DNA from: a virus
IMG/VR virus record: IMGVR_UViG_3300031754_000006
Location: 1-57,992 of that record
DNA length: 57,992 nucleotides
Reading direction: 5' to 3' (one strand)
Position numbers and translations under genes: made by a program. Below are positions 47,949 to 57,779 of the stretch, one piece after another. Under the pieces are notes generated by a model. It searched no databases. It had not been told where the DNA came from and saw only the letters and a program-made list of their open reading frames with translations. Numbering within the stretch: position 1 is the first letter of the stretch; every line of letters begins with the position of its first letter.

Positions 47949-50309
47949 TCAAGCCCCATGCTCTAAACGGGTATTCACACCCTGTGTGGATGTAGACAAA
48001 CGCTGCCCAAATTCCGTATCCACTTCCCTCGGCATCCCAGGCGTACCTTGCGCTTGTGGCCCCTCGGCCGGCGCATTTGCATAGGTCACCTGCGCTGCTA
48101 GAATCGCCTGCGGCGTCATCGCATGCTCCAGTGGCATTCCCAAGAAGCTCGCTATCCGAAGGCGCAGGGAATAAGGTACAGGTTCCCCTGCCGATACCTT
48201 GGCCGTGAGCTTGTCTAAGACCTGGGCTTGGGCCTGCACATGCAACTTCGGATAGAGCGCCTGGCTTGTCTCCATATGTTCCTGCGTAAGCGTGCCAGCC
48301 GCCAAATGCTGCAGCACCGCCACCGGACCATGCTCCGCAATCTCATGGTGCCTATTATATACCGCTAGCTCCGTTGCACTGGGCTTGAACGGCGGATCGA
48401 ACATGAGCTTTTGTGGCGCCTGCGGCAGCTTAGAGGCTAAATGCTGCACCACCTGCCCAGCGAATTGCGTTGCGGCCTGTGCCGTGGCCGGCGCATGCGT
48501 CTTGAGCGGCGCGAGGTGATTCGATAAGTCCTCTGCAAACTTGTCCAGATTGGAATTGTACGTGTTGATATTGGCCGAGACTTTCGGATAATCGTCCTGC
48601 GTCACAGCCGCTGCTGCATGGCCTGCGATGGCGCCCCCAGCATGGCCGAAGAGGTTGGTTACCCCGTCGGTCAGGGCGTTGCTGTTCCTGGCTGTGAGTG
48701 CAAGCAGCTTCCGCTGTGCAGCCGTGGCCGCCCACCCGATCGCGCCAGCCGAATGCTCCCGAGCTACATGCATTCCGATCGCTGACAGGCCACCGCCGAC
48801 AGCTCCATGCGCCACCGCTCCCGCCAGGCCAGACATGATCTCAGTAAGGGAAGCAAAGTTATTGCCGACATGCCCTAACATCCCTTCTTCAGAGAGCTGC
48901 TGAGCAACCGATCCCACTTGATACCGCCGGTTGGCAGCTTTCCACGCATCGGACGAGAGTCCCGAGTCCTCTAGGCCCTGATTAATGTGGTCGGATAGCA
49001 GCGAGCGGAAATCGTGCAGCGCGTCTTTCATCTTGTTAGCCATCGGGTCTGCCGTCCCCCGTAGGCCGTATATCTCTGCGCTCACCTGCTTCCGAATCTC
49101 GTGCAGATCCTTAAAGCCTAGCGTGTCTTTACCAAACGATCCGGGCTTGCCGTATTTCTCTGCGTAGCCATCCAAGACATCGCCGAAAGATTTAGCCGCA
49201 GCCTGGTCAAGCGGGTTATCCGCCAAGGGCTGCAGGATTTCCTCCCTGGCCCTACCTAGAACGTCCCCAATAGATGGGGGCTTTGACGAGGGCGACGCAT
49301 CGGCAGCGTCTAGAATCCTGCCCATCTCGTCGCCTGCCTCTTCCCGATAGGCTTGGGCGAGGTCATACGTCTTTTCAGGCGTGGACAGCGGGCCCACTAA
49401 TCCCGCATCTCCCATTTCTTGGCCGATCTTGGTCAAATCCTCCTGGCCGATCTGCTTACTCAGCCGGCGGATAATGCCTTTCCTGCCTCCAGGCCCCGCC
49501 GCTGCCTTTAGATTGCGCTCTCCCGCCGTGCGTCCAAGCCAGTCCGCTGCCTTCTCACCCAAACTGTCCGGAATCAGTTCCGCCAACCCTTTGGTAGCTC
49601 CTCCGAGCGCACCCCCAAACAGGGCACCAGTCCCAAGCTCAGAGGCAGCGTGCTCCCAGGTCATCTGCGGGTCACCTAGGAGCGCCTTCTCCGTCACATC
49701 CGGGGCGGCATACGCAGCGCCCTCCACCGCTCCAGCGGCCAGCGTGGGCGCGATACGGCCGATCGCACCAGGCAGCCCCATGCCCTCTACGAGCGCCTTG
49801 GTGCCCTGCCCTGCCTTCGCAATGAGCGCAGGCGCCGTGTACTGCGCCGCACGGCTTAGAAGCCCTGGCGCTGCTTCTGCGGCCTCTGCGGCCCCTGCCT
49901 CCCCGGCTGCCAGCGGCGCATCCGCGCCTCCGGTAGCGATGAGCGGCGCCGCGATGCCTAGGATCGTCCCCGCCCCGTGCGGTACGGGTTGGTACTTTTG
50001 GCGTGCCTCGACTCTCTCTCGGGTCGTGATCCCTGTTGCGACCTCGGCAGGCGTGAAGAGCCCACCCGTGATCGCATTCGCCGCACCCTCTCCAAAGGCA
50101 GCCAGCCCCTGGCCTACGCCCTGCGCGCCCTGCTGCAGGGCCATTTCATGCATCTGCGCAGGGCTGGGCGGCTTAAACCCTTGCTGCATCGCTCGCGGAT
50201 AATCTCCCTCGGGGACGCGGACTAGCTCGCCCTGCGGATTAACCAGCGGCACCATTCCAGCATCAGGGCCAGGAGTTACCGGGGCTGGGGCTTGTGGAGC
50301 GTCAGCCAT
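47949..50309 (-). CDS. Large internal virion (ejection) protein candidate A
   Basis: 786 aa, Ala/Gly-rich. Residues about 50-240 contain hydrophobic helices (GTILGIAAPLIATGG, ELGTGALFGGALGGATKGL) of the kind found in podovirus ejection proteins that form a channel. Residues about 250-480 are helical and charged. Another hydrophobic Gly-rich part follows (ASLTEIMSGLAGAVAHGAVG). Head-to-tail with two other large proteins by TAATG-like junctions. Confidence 0.6.
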   Translation of the reverse strand: MADAPQAPAPVTPGPDAGMVPLVNPQGELVRVPEGDYPRAMQQGFKPPSPAQMHEMALQQGAQGVGQGLAAFGEGAANAITGGLFTPAEVATGITTRERVEARQKYQPVPHGAGTILGIAAPLIATGGADAPLAAGEAGAAEAAEAAPGLLSRAAQYTAPALIAKAGQGTKALVEGMGLPGAIGRIAPTLAAGAVEGAAYAAPDVTEKALLGDPQMTWEHAASELGTGALFGGALGGATKGLAELIPDSLGEKAADWLGRTAGERNLKAAAGPGGRKGIIRRLSKQIGQEDLTKIGQEMGDAGLVGPLSTPEKTYDLAQAYREEAGDEMGRILDAADASPSSKPPSIGDVLGRAREEILQPLADNPLDQAAAKSFGDVLDGYAEKYGKPGSFGKDTLGFKDLHEIRKQVSAEIYGLRGTADPMANKMKDALHDFRSLLSDHINQGLEDSGLSSDAWKAANRRYQVGSVAQQLSEEGMLGHVGNNFASLTEIMSGLAGAVAHGAVGGGLSAIGMHVAREHSAGAIGWAATAAQRKLLALTARNSNALTDGVTNLFGHAGGAIAGHAAAAVTQDDYPKVSANINTYNSNLDKFAEDLSNHLAPLKTHAPATAQAATQFAGQVVQHLASKLPQAPQKLMFDPPFKPSATELAVYNRHHEIAEHGPVAVLQHLAAGTLTQEHMETSQALYPKLHVQAQAQVLDKLTAKVSAGEPVPYSLRLRIASFLGMPLEHAMTPQAILAAQVTYANAPAEGPQAQGTPGMPREVDTEFGQRLSTSTQGVNTRLEHGA

Positions 50310-51991
50310 TAATTTACCGGGAGCTGCAAAACAGGCATGGCCGAGGGGTGCAGACCCGTGGCTTCGTAAATGCCATTTGTCCGCTCATGCATCAGCCGAC
50401 GGATAGGCTCGAATGACGCCCCACCACGCACAAAGGCATCAAACTTGGACGGCATAACCTTCTCCAAGTTATCGCTCATCTCCTTATCCGGCTGCTTGAG
50501 CCCATGCATCAGGGCCCACTGCTGCACCAAGTCAGAACGGTATTTCGTGTACTGATTCGCCGCATTACTTCCCGGCATCCCTACAGAGCTTTTACGCAGC
50601 GAGTCCAGTTGCCCCAGAATGGCGTTAGCACTCCGGGCAGCAGTCAGCATGGGCGCATATGTGTTCTTATCGTCATTCGTAAACACGAGATAAGGCGTTC
50701 CCCCCGGGCCGATAACCGTGCGATTGGCCTTATCCTGCTGTGCCTCGATCGCAAACTTCAGGGGGTTAGTCGGATCTGAGCCATGCGGCGGGGCAGCGCG
50801 CGAGGGCAAATATCCCTCTTGCATCTGATTGCCCATCACCTGGCCCATCATCCGCTGCGTCCAGCCCATCTGATACCGCTGCCAGTCATTTTGATACTTA
50901 GCGTTAATCAGATTCGAAAAGATATTGTATGCACCCAACTTAAGCTGAGAGCTGTACTGTTCCGCTGCTGCCTTGGCTGCTGGGCCCATCGACCGCTGAG
51001 CCTCTAGGTTTATCTGCCCCGCCAGGGTAGACATCACCACGCCGCGCGCATACTGCGCAGCATCGTTGATATTGTGATACCTCTGGTATCCGTAAGAGAC
51101 TAGGTTCTCCTCCTTGCCCAGCTGTGCCTTCTGCGCGTCGATATCCCGATCGATGTTCCGCTGTAGGAACTGCGCAGCCAGGTTAGGGCCGCCCGTAAGC
51201 CCGGATCCGATACCGCTCAGAATCAGCCCCAACCCCGTAGCGACTTGGGAAGCCGTACTCTTATCGTGCCAAAACTGATTAGGATCTATTTTGGCGTCCT
51301 GCACATTCTGCACATGCTGATCAATAAATGCCTGCGCGCCCTTTAAGTCCTGCTGCCGCTGAGCTTCCATACTCCGCGCCGTATCCAGCGCTTCCTGGAT
51401 ATGCGGGACCGTGCGCTCAGACTGTTCCGCTGCCGTCGCTGCGGCTAGACTCGCTCCCGCTATTCCTTCCTGTAGGCCGCTCGTAACTTGCTTCTGCAGC
51501 GCTCCATAATTCGGAGCTGCAGGCATCGGAGGAAATAATCCCGGCCCTTGGCCTTGTCCCTGCCCAGCTGGCGGTGGAGGCGGCTGCCCGGCATCGGGGG
51601 GCGGCCCTGCCTCTGGTGGCGGAGGCTGCTCAAATGGTGAGGCCGATGCAGCAGGCGCCGCTAACCCGAGCTGGTGCGAAACCGTGTCCAGACTCGGCAT
51701 TGGAGTCTGTACGTCCGCCTGCGGCTGCTCGGTTGCGCTTGGGTCGATTCCAGGCACAGACGGATACTTGAGATCTGCATATTTCAGCGACCGCTCAGAC
51801 TCCGGATCGCCTTCGGCTAACGCCTGCCGCAACGGCTCAGATGGCGTCCCTCCGGCCAAATGCTGGACCTTGGGCAGACTCCTAATCTGCTGATGCGTTG
51901 ACAGTCCAATCGATCCCTTCGGCACGCGCAGGGTTACCCCGCTCGGATGCAGGAGGTGGAACGATTCCTGATCTTCTCCCGCGAGGTGCAT
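50309..51991 (-). CDS. Large internal virion protein candidate B
   Basis: 560 aa. Residues about 130-170 are Pro-rich. A central helical part (AALQKQ-type coil, SERTVPHIQEALDTARSMEA) is followed by a hydrophobic segment (VATGLGLILSGIGSGLTGG) and more helices (NIDRDIDAQKAQLGKEENLV). Its place between candidates A and C fits an ejection complex. No enzymatic domain found. Confidence 0.55.
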   Translation of the reverse strand: MHLAGEDQESFHLLHPSGVTLRVPKGSIGLSTHQQIRSLPKVQHLAGGTPSEPLRQALAEGDPESERSLKYADLKYPSVPGIDPSATEQPQADVQTPMPSLDTVSHQLGLAAPAASASPFEQPPPPEAGPPPDAGQPPPPPAGQGQGQGPGLFPPMPAAPNYGALQKQVTSGLQEGIAGASLAAATAAEQSERTVPHIQEALDTARSMEAQRQQDLKGAQAFIDQHVQNVQDAKIDPNQFWHDKSTASQVATGLGLILSGIGSGLTGGPNLAAQFLQRNIDRDIDAQKAQLGKEENLVSYGYQRYHNINDAAQYARGVVMSTLAGQINLEAQRSMGPAAKAAAEQYSSQLKLGAYNIFSNLINAKYQNDWQRYQMGWTQRMMGQVMGNQMQEGYLPSRAAPPHGSDPTNPLKFAIEAQQDKANRTVIGPGGTPYLVFTNDDKNTYAPMLTAARSANAILGQLDSLRKSSVGMPGSNAANQYTKYRSDLVQQWALMHGLKQPDKEMSDNLEKVMPSKFDAFVRGGASFEPIRRLMHERTNGIYEATGLHPSAMPVLQLPVN

Positions 51992-53655
51992 TAATCCGCC
52001 GCTGAATAGGTGGGTTTTTCAACCCGGGTGATCCGCTTGCGATGCCTATCTGAACCCACTCCGCGCGCCGTCCGGATCTTTGTCCGTTCCTCTTCATCGG
52101 TCTTGACGAGATCCGTCGCCTCTACGATTCCGCCCTCGCTGTAATCCTTGAGCTGGCTAAACTGCTTGCGCTCATTCTCATTCACAGCCGGGCCTTGATG
52201 CGCAGTAAACCAGCCCTTAACCTTATCCACCACGCTGCCCGTGGATGGCTGCGGAGGAGGGGGCGGCGGTGGTGGGGTTGGCGTCTCTCCACCCTCTGCA
52301 TAGCCCCGGGCTCTGATAACTCGGCTGTATCCGCCGCCACTGCGCTGCATCAAGTGTTGCACAAAATCGTGGGACTTCTTGGCTGCATCCGGACTCTGGG
52401 CAATGGACCGAGGAATAACGATTTCCCCGGGGCTAAGCATGGCTGGGACTTTATCGTTTTTCTTCGAGTCCCCCTTAACCGATGCTTCTCCTGGCACCCC
52501 ACCGTCAGCGGTAAAGATGCTGCCTCCATTGGCCATCATAGGAGAGGCTGCCCCTGAACCTGCCAGGTGCATCTGAGCAAACCGATTATATGCGCCGGCA
52601 GGGTTGCCCTGCATCATGGCGTTGCCCATCTGCTCCAGGCCCGCCCCAGCTCGCTGCTGCACCGTGCTCGGGCTCGTCCCATTGCGCATGATGGCCGCAG
52701 GATCCAGCGGCTGGTTAATTCCCAGCATCTTGCTGGAGAGCTGGCCAGCGGCGGGATCTGACCCTGAGCCATACATTGCATTTGGAGGCGGCCCCTGCAG
52801 CTTTCCAGGGCTGATATTCGCAGTGGGCGGCTTGAGATAAGACGAGTCCAGCCCAGCCATATACATATGCAGCGGGGATGTCCCGCCCTGCGGCTGCGGA
52901 TTTATGTCTGGCACAGGCGCATCAGGCGTACCGTCGGCATACCCTGGAATCACGCCACCTGCGGCCTTTCCGAGCCCAGCCGCTGCGCCCGCGCCCTGGA
53001 ATATACCCCCCAGGATACCCGCGCCCGCTGCTGAGTCCTGCGACGAAAGACCCGCCGCGATCTGCTGCGCTCCCAACTGATTCGCTGCATTCTGCGCCGC
53101 TGTCTGCTGATTCAGCTGGTTTTGCTGCCCCTGCAAGCCACCCGCTGTTCCGATAAGACCCGTGGCCGCTTGCTGCCCAGCGATATTCTGCCCTGCCTGC
53201 TGCCCTAGAATCCCACCTAACTGGGACTGCGCTGCCAGCATCTGCTGTGCTCTCAGCGTTGCAGCCTGCCCAGCCGCCTGTTGATTGTTCTCCGCTCCGA
53301 TATTGGCCCCCATCTTGGCAGCCAAAGCCGGATTTATCCCGCGTGTGCTCGCGATCTGCCCCTGCGCCTGGTTGTTATTCGCCGCAGTGGTCTGCTGCAA
53401 CTGCGCCAGGGCCGGATTAGGGCCGCCGCCATTGGCCTGCGCAGTCAGCATCTGTCCCAAGGCGCTTTCTTGATTCTGTATGCCCTGGTTAGCGCCTAAT
53501 CCCTGCGCCGCATAATTCTGCGCTGCGCCGATCGTATTCGCGTACTGCGTCGGGTCAACCTGAAACTTGCTCTGAGGCGCAGCGGCAGCGGCCTGGCCTG
53601 CGTTGTAATTGCCGCTCGCTGCGCCACCGCCTAGCAGACTCACCAGCGGGCCCAT
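51991..53655 (-). CDS. Large internal virion protein candidate C
   Basis: 554 aa. Residues about 1-240 are extremely Ala/Gln/Asn-rich helices (GQQNQLNQQTAAQNAANQLG). A GG-motif region follows: MANGGSI, YAEGGETP, YSEGGIV. Near the middle, GDSKKNDKVPAMLSPGEIVI with IPRSIAQSPDAAKKSHDFVQ is a compact module seen in many phage internal proteins. Role inferred from position and composition only. Confidence 0.55.
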   Translation of the reverse strand: MGPLVSLLGGGAASGNYNAGQAAAAAPQSKFQVDPTQYANTIGAAQNYAAQGLGANQGIQNQESALGQMLTAQANGGGPNPALAQLQQTTAANNNQAQGQIASTRGINPALAAKMGANIGAENNQQAAGQAATLRAQQMLAAQSQLGGILGQQAGQNIAGQQAATGLIGTAGGLQGQQNQLNQQTAAQNAANQLGAQQIAAGLSSQDSAAGAGILGGIFQGAGAAAGLGKAAGGVIPGYADGTPDAPVPDINPQPQGGTSPLHMYMAGLDSSYLKPPTANISPGKLQGPPPNAMYGSGSDPAAGQLSSKMLGINQPLDPAAIMRNGTSPSTVQQRAGAGLEQMGNAMMQGNPAGAYNRFAQMHLAGSGAASPMMANGGSIFTADGGVPGEASVKGDSKKNDKVPAMLSPGEIVIPRSIAQSPDAAKKSHDFVQHLMQRSGGGYSRVIRARGYAEGGETPTPPPPPPPPQPSTGSVVDKVKGWFTAHQGPAVNENERKQFSQLKDYSEGGIVEATDLVKTDEEERTKIRTARGVGSDRHRKRITRVEKPTYSAAD

Positions 53656-54029
53656 TATGTAACCTCTTTCAGCATCACCCGGAACATTCCATTATCCGTG
53701 AAGCCGAGCCGGCGGGTGATCTTTGTCAGGCTTCTTGACGTCATGGCCGCAATGATGTGCTTAACCCCGTCTTCCTTAGCCCGGTCCGTGAGCCACTGGA
53801 TCGCGTCCTCAATAGCGCGATACCGCGCAAAAAGCGGCGCCTCGGGATTCGTTACGAACAGATCCATATGCGCTACTCCATAGGCGTCCGTTCGATACAG
53901 AAACCCCGCCGCTATTCCAGGCTCGATCGCTCCATATGACGGCACCATTTCAGCAGTCATATCGGTTTGCCCGTGCGCTCTATGCCAAGCGTTGATGGTC
54001 GGTAGGTCGCTTGCGAGGAAATCCCGCAT
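53655..54029 (-). CDS. GNAT-like protein in the virion block
   Basis: 124 aa. RDFLASDLPTINAWHRAHGQ, GIAAGFLYRTDAYGVAHMDL and LTKITRRLGFTDNGMFRVML follow the GNAT order, but the acetyl-CoA loop is not clearly conserved. Such proteins between nozzle and ejection genes are common; function unknown. Start overlaps candidate C by 1 nt. Confidence 0.55.
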   Translation of the reverse strand: MRDFLASDLPTINAWHRAHGQTDMTAEMVPSYGAIEPGIAAGFLYRTDAYGVAHMDLFVTNPEAPLFARYRAIEDAIQWLTDRAKEDGVKHIIAAMTSRSLTKITRRLGFTDNGMFRVMLKEVT

Positions 54030-54050
54030 AACCTACGAGGGATAAGCCCC

Positions 54051-56996
54051 TTATATTGAGCGGTTGGCTGGTACCTTGTGCGTCCCACGGTCAACCCCTG
54101 CCAAAAACGTGATCGCAGAGAGGCTAAAGCCCTCTCCATATGTCGGGCCCACTTGCTGCTCCTGGATCGTGATCTGAACGCTGGCGCACCGCTGGCGAGC
54201 CAACTTGATCGTAAACTCGTAAGGCGGGTAGGCACCGCCGCCCGGGTTGTCCGTGTCAAACGTGGTTGTATCGAAAATCGGCTGCGGGCCCATGACTGTC
54301 AGCGCGTCCACCCGCTCGGTCTGTATTGTTCCCGGATTATCATCCACAGCCACTGACACAGTCAGGATGTGTGGGCTCCGGTAGTCACCCCGGAGGTTGA
54401 ACCGCCAGACCCGCTGTACCCCGCTGATGCCGGCGAAGCTCAGCCACGACGTTGTCAGCCCGATCAGGATGGGCTCCCCAACGTCCGTAAACAGCCCTGG
54501 CGTCTGCTGCCGGATCGACCCCGTGGGTTGTACGTAGGTCAAGAGCCCTTCGAACACCGTAGCGTCTGCTGCGTTGTGCGCGGTCCATACCGCCCACTTG
54601 CCTACGTAGTAATCAAAGGCCAGCGCTACACCCGTATCGAGTGTGAAGATGACTCGGCGGCTATTGGGCTCCAACCGGGCCGCTGTGACATTGGCCGCGT
54701 TGAATGCTTCGACGGGAGCGCCGATGTAGTTCACGCTAAGATCACGCCCGAGCAGGTAGATCCCCTTAGCGCTTTGGAACATCACTCCGTTGGGGATCAG
54801 CACCAGGCTGCGGGGATTCGCACAGCCCACGTCAGACGGAATGTGGTAGGCATTGGAGTAATCGCTATTCGTCCCGTTCGGTGCTGGCCCATCGCCCACC
54901 GCGTACCGCAGCCGGTCCTTAGCGAACAGGATCAGCTTATCGTCCATCTCGATACTGCACGTCAGCGCGCCCCCGTCCTGCTCCACTGCTTGGAATAGCT
55001 GCTGCGGGTTGAATTCAACGGGGTTCCCTGGCACCAGCGCCTTTGAAAAAATCCACTGAAACGGATTCTCCGCCGGGATAATCACTGCGCGGTTACGATA
55101 CCGGGAAATATGCAGCGGGGCAGGAGCCGGAAGGTTCTCCACCTCGGAAAGGTTGTTATCCGGATTCGTGTACGGCTGCGCATTTCCGATCAGCGTTGCG
55201 TCCCCGATATTCTCTGTAAACGATACCGTGTCCACCGTCGGATCGTTCAGGAGCGGCGTACTGATCGGCGTGACCCTGAAAAAGTTAGTCTGATTCGCGA
55301 TCGTCCGATAGATGGCAATAACGATCGGTGTCTTCTTCTCTGTGAGTCGCAACGTCGGCACCGTATATGACCAGTGCGCCGTTGTGGTCGTTACGAACGT
55401 CGCCACCGGGGACGGCGCAGACTGATGCACCTGCCCATAATTATCCATCCATTCGTAGACCGCAAAAGCCTGGTATGTGCCATTGAATGGACCGCCGATG
55501 TCACCTGAGAAGGCCAGCGGCTCAGGGAACAGGTTAAATCCGTGCTCACAGACTTGGGCCCCATCATACATATACAGAATGCCTCCCGTGATCTGGAGGT
55601 CATCCGACAGTTCTAGCGCGTATTGCCGCCTGGTAAAATCCCAGGTCGCGCCTTGCACTCCAGCCTGTGTGAAGACATTCCCGCCCACCGACGTCAGCCG
55701 GTCAGTCTGCAGATACGCCATGCTGAATACGCCAGGGCTAACCGTATTCGCCTCAGGTAAGAGCGATGCACGCGCGGTCAGCCCTCCGCCGACCCCAGGC
55801 GCCACCTTGCCCACTACCGTGGTAGCAAGCGCGCCTGAACCGGAAAACAGGAAGTACGTGCGTTGTAGCGGGCTGTCATAGGCCACCAACACATGCACTC
55901 GGCCCAAATAATAAAACGGCTTGGACGCGAGCCCTACGCTCCGCACCAACACGCCCAGCCCCGAGACCATACCCCCCACAGTGACTGTCGCTGTCTTGAT
56001 TAGGTTATTGTATGTCTGGCTCCCCGTGGCTTCGTAATAGATCGTGGCCGTGGTTGTGGTCGGTGCGATTCCGGTAATGTTCCGTATCGCCCCAGGAGAG
56101 CCGTCCACAGTGGTAGGCGCCAGGAGTGGTCCCAAAGCAAACGTAAAGGCCGCAACCATCACGCTGCCGCCTGAGACCGCGTAAGCCACCCACACGTTGT
56201 GGGACGGATCTCCGAAAATGCTGATAGCTAGCGGCACCGCCGTAATAAGCTGCGCCTCTGCACCCGCTACCAGGCTGGATGACAGTGACGTAACCGCTAT
56301 CTTGCCGCCTGACGTTGCATAGGCCAGAAACAGCGTTCCACTGATTAGCTCTGCGTCAAATACAGCCGGCGACGTCGCCGGATCGATCGCCAGGTCCACA
56401 GGCGCCAGCGGCGCCATCGGCGATACCACTGGGATAGCAATGAAGCGCAGATGGCTTAGGCTCGTATCCTGATACAGGATTACGATGTAGTTACCTAGAG
56501 CGAATGGCTTGGGCCGTAGCGCATTCGCGGCCACCAGCGCGCCACTCACGATCGGCTGCTGCGTTACGTTATCGAAGATCGAGTAACGCGAAATAGTAGA
56601 GCCACTTTCGGCCGATTCGTATGTATATACCGTGAGTCCGGCAGGATGTACGGCCATATCCGGCGAAGTCTGGCTGTAAGCATTGCGGACCGCTGGCTGC
56701 ACACTCAGAGACAGTGACTCCCACACACCCTTATCTGTAAGCGTGCCCGAATTCTGGCTGTAGGCGAATGCTTCCTTAGGTGTACCCAGGAAGAGCTGAG
56801 ACTTGTACGCCGTCAACAGCGCCCCGGAATCAGCCGCCGTTAGCTCGGAATACCCATAGCGCTTACGAAACTTAGGATATTCGTCAAGTCTTACATTCTG
56901 CAGCAGAGTCGTATCGCCCTTGAGCAGCCAGCGCGGGTCTGTCTTGGTCTGGAGCCCCGAAAAGGCTACGGGTATCACTTGGCCCTGGAGTGCCAC
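54051..56996 (-). CDS. Tail nozzle/tubular-like protein
   Basis: 981 aa, GTG start with GGGATAA. The N-terminal phrase GLQTKTDPRWLLKGDTTLLQ then RLDEYPKFRKRYGYSEL is typical of podovirus nozzle-type proteins. The remainder is beta-rich with repeated propeller-like strands; RNRAVIIPAENPFQWIFSKA, FNPQQLFQAVEQDGGALTCS and KLILFAKDRLRYAVGDGPAP belong to the core. It lies between the ejection proteins and the tail fibre. Confidence 0.72.
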   Translation of the reverse strand: MALQGQVIPVAFSGLQTKTDPRWLLKGDTTLLQNVRLDEYPKFRKRYGYSELTAADSGALLTAYKSQLFLGTPKEAFAYSQNSGTLTDKGVWESLSLSVQPAVRNAYSQTSPDMAVHPAGLTVYTYESAESGSTISRYSIFDNVTQQPIVSGALVAANALRPKPFALGNYIVILYQDTSLSHLRFIAIPVVSPMAPLAPVDLAIDPATSPAVFDAELISGTLFLAYATSGGKIAVTSLSSSLVAGAEAQLITAVPLAISIFGDPSHNVWVAYAVSGGSVMVAAFTFALGPLLAPTTVDGSPGAIRNITGIAPTTTTATIYYEATGSQTYNNLIKTATVTVGGMVSGLGVLVRSVGLASKPFYYLGRVHVLVAYDSPLQRTYFLFSGSGALATTVVGKVAPGVGGGLTARASLLPEANTVSPGVFSMAYLQTDRLTSVGGNVFTQAGVQGATWDFTRRQYALELSDDLQITGGILYMYDGAQVCEHGFNLFPEPLAFSGDIGGPFNGTYQAFAVYEWMDNYGQVHQSAPSPVATFVTTTTAHWSYTVPTLRLTEKKTPIVIAIYRTIANQTNFFRVTPISTPLLNDPTVDTVSFTENIGDATLIGNAQPYTNPDNNLSEVENLPAPAPLHISRYRNRAVIIPAENPFQWIFSKALVPGNPVEFNPQQLFQAVEQDGGALTCSIEMDDKLILFAKDRLRYAVGDGPAPNGTNSDYSNAYHIPSDVGCANPRSLVLIPNGVMFQSAKGIYLLGRDLSVNYIGAPVEAFNAANVTAARLEPNSRRVIFTLDTGVALAFDYYVGKWAVWTAHNAADATVFEGLLTYVQPTGSIRQQTPGLFTDVGEPILIGLTTSWLSFAGISGVQRVWRFNLRGDYRSPHILTVSVAVDDNPGTIQTERVDALTVMGPQPIFDTTTFDTDNPGGGAYPPYEFTIKLARQRCASVQITIQEQQVGPTYGEGFSLSAITFLAGVDRGTHKVPANRSI

Positions 56997-57045
56997 TTAT
57001 CCCACCCCTTGCCAGGCCAACATATCCGGTGCTAGATATGTGGCC

Positions 57046-57252
57046 ATGAAGAGACCACGCGCAGTCGAATTCGAAGATGTAGATGGCTTAGAGCCTGACC
57101 GGCAAGACCTCCTAGACAGCACACGCAGCATGATATCGCCCGGGCAAAAGCTGTTGCTCATGGCGGTTCTAGGTGTTCTCTGTGTCGTCTGCCCTCCACT
57201 CGGGATAGGCGGGATTATCTTCTGCCTGTTCGTTAAGGAGCAGCGGCTATGA
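57046..57252 (+). CDS. Small single-TM protein of a plus-strand cassette
   Basis: 68 aa; the start lacks a strong ribosome-binding site. Acidic N-terminal half (VEFEDVDGLEPDRQDLLDST) and a C-terminal hydrophobic segment (LLLMAVLGVLCVVCPPLGIG). It overlaps the next gene by 4 nt. Opposite in strand to its surroundings, so it is part of a moron-like pair. Confidence 0.5.
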   Translation: MKRPRAVEFEDVDGLEPDRQDLLDSTRSMISPGQKLLLMAVLGVLCVVCPPLGIGGIIFCLFVKEQRL

Positions 57253-57779
57253 GGGCCATTACCGGATTTCTCGTTATGGCCTGCATCGCGTGTGGCCCGC
57301 CGAATTGGCAGTGCGATTCGGACAGCTTCTGCATCGACGGTGTGCCAACTCACGGGATCCCCGCTGAGATGCAAACCGAAGTAACCCGTGCGGCCTATAC
57401 ACGCCTGATCCAGGCGAGCCTTACGTATTGGGGTGGCACCCGAGCAGCGCTTGACGGATACCGGATCATCTTCCGCCAAGATGCCGCGAATAACTTCGCT
57501 TGTAATACCGCTCAGACGAAGGGCTGCATGGGCCTCACGGACGAAAACACCCGCACGATCACCATTGAGCTGTTTTCTGACATCACCTCTTGCCCCGAAT
57601 TCGCCATGCTCCCGCATGAGATTGGGCACGTCGTGCTTTACGATATCAACCATACCGACCCGCGCTGGGACACTTTCCAGACCATCACGGCCGCGCTGAT
57701 CGCCCCCGAGACTCCAGGCTGCGAAGCCTTGGCGCCGCAGATCGGCTATCTCAATAATGCAGTTCATCCAGCGCATTAG
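57249..57779 (+). CDS. Lipoprotein zinc metallopeptidase
   Basis: 176 aa. MRAITGFLVMACIACG is a lipoprotein-type signal peptide (lipid Cys15). LPHEIGHVVLYDINHTD (His123, Glu124, His127) is a zincin active site, and several Cys residues probably form disulfides. It is on the plus strand inside the minus-strand late block and its stop overlaps the fibre stop by 4 nt. It might be a surface protease affecting superinfection or host shedding; this is inference. Confidence 0.75.
   Translation: MRAITGFLVMACIACGPPNWQCDSDSFCIDGVPTHGIPAEMQTEVTRAAYTRLIQASLTYWGGTRAALDGYRIIFRQDAANNFACNTAQTKGCMGLTDENTRTITIELFSDITSCPEFAMLPHEIGHVVLYDINHTDPRWDTFQTITAALIAPETPGCEALAPQIGYLNNAVHPAH

Noticed and set aside
49381-50202. 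273-aa plus-strand reading over ejection-protein candidate A
   Set aside because: Pro/Ala/Ser-rich mirror of the minus-strand Ala/Gly-rich gene, no start signal.
56997-57776. 259-aa minus-strand reading opposite the metallopeptidase
   Set aside because: Lacks recognisable features, whereas the plus strand shows a signal peptide and HEIGH.
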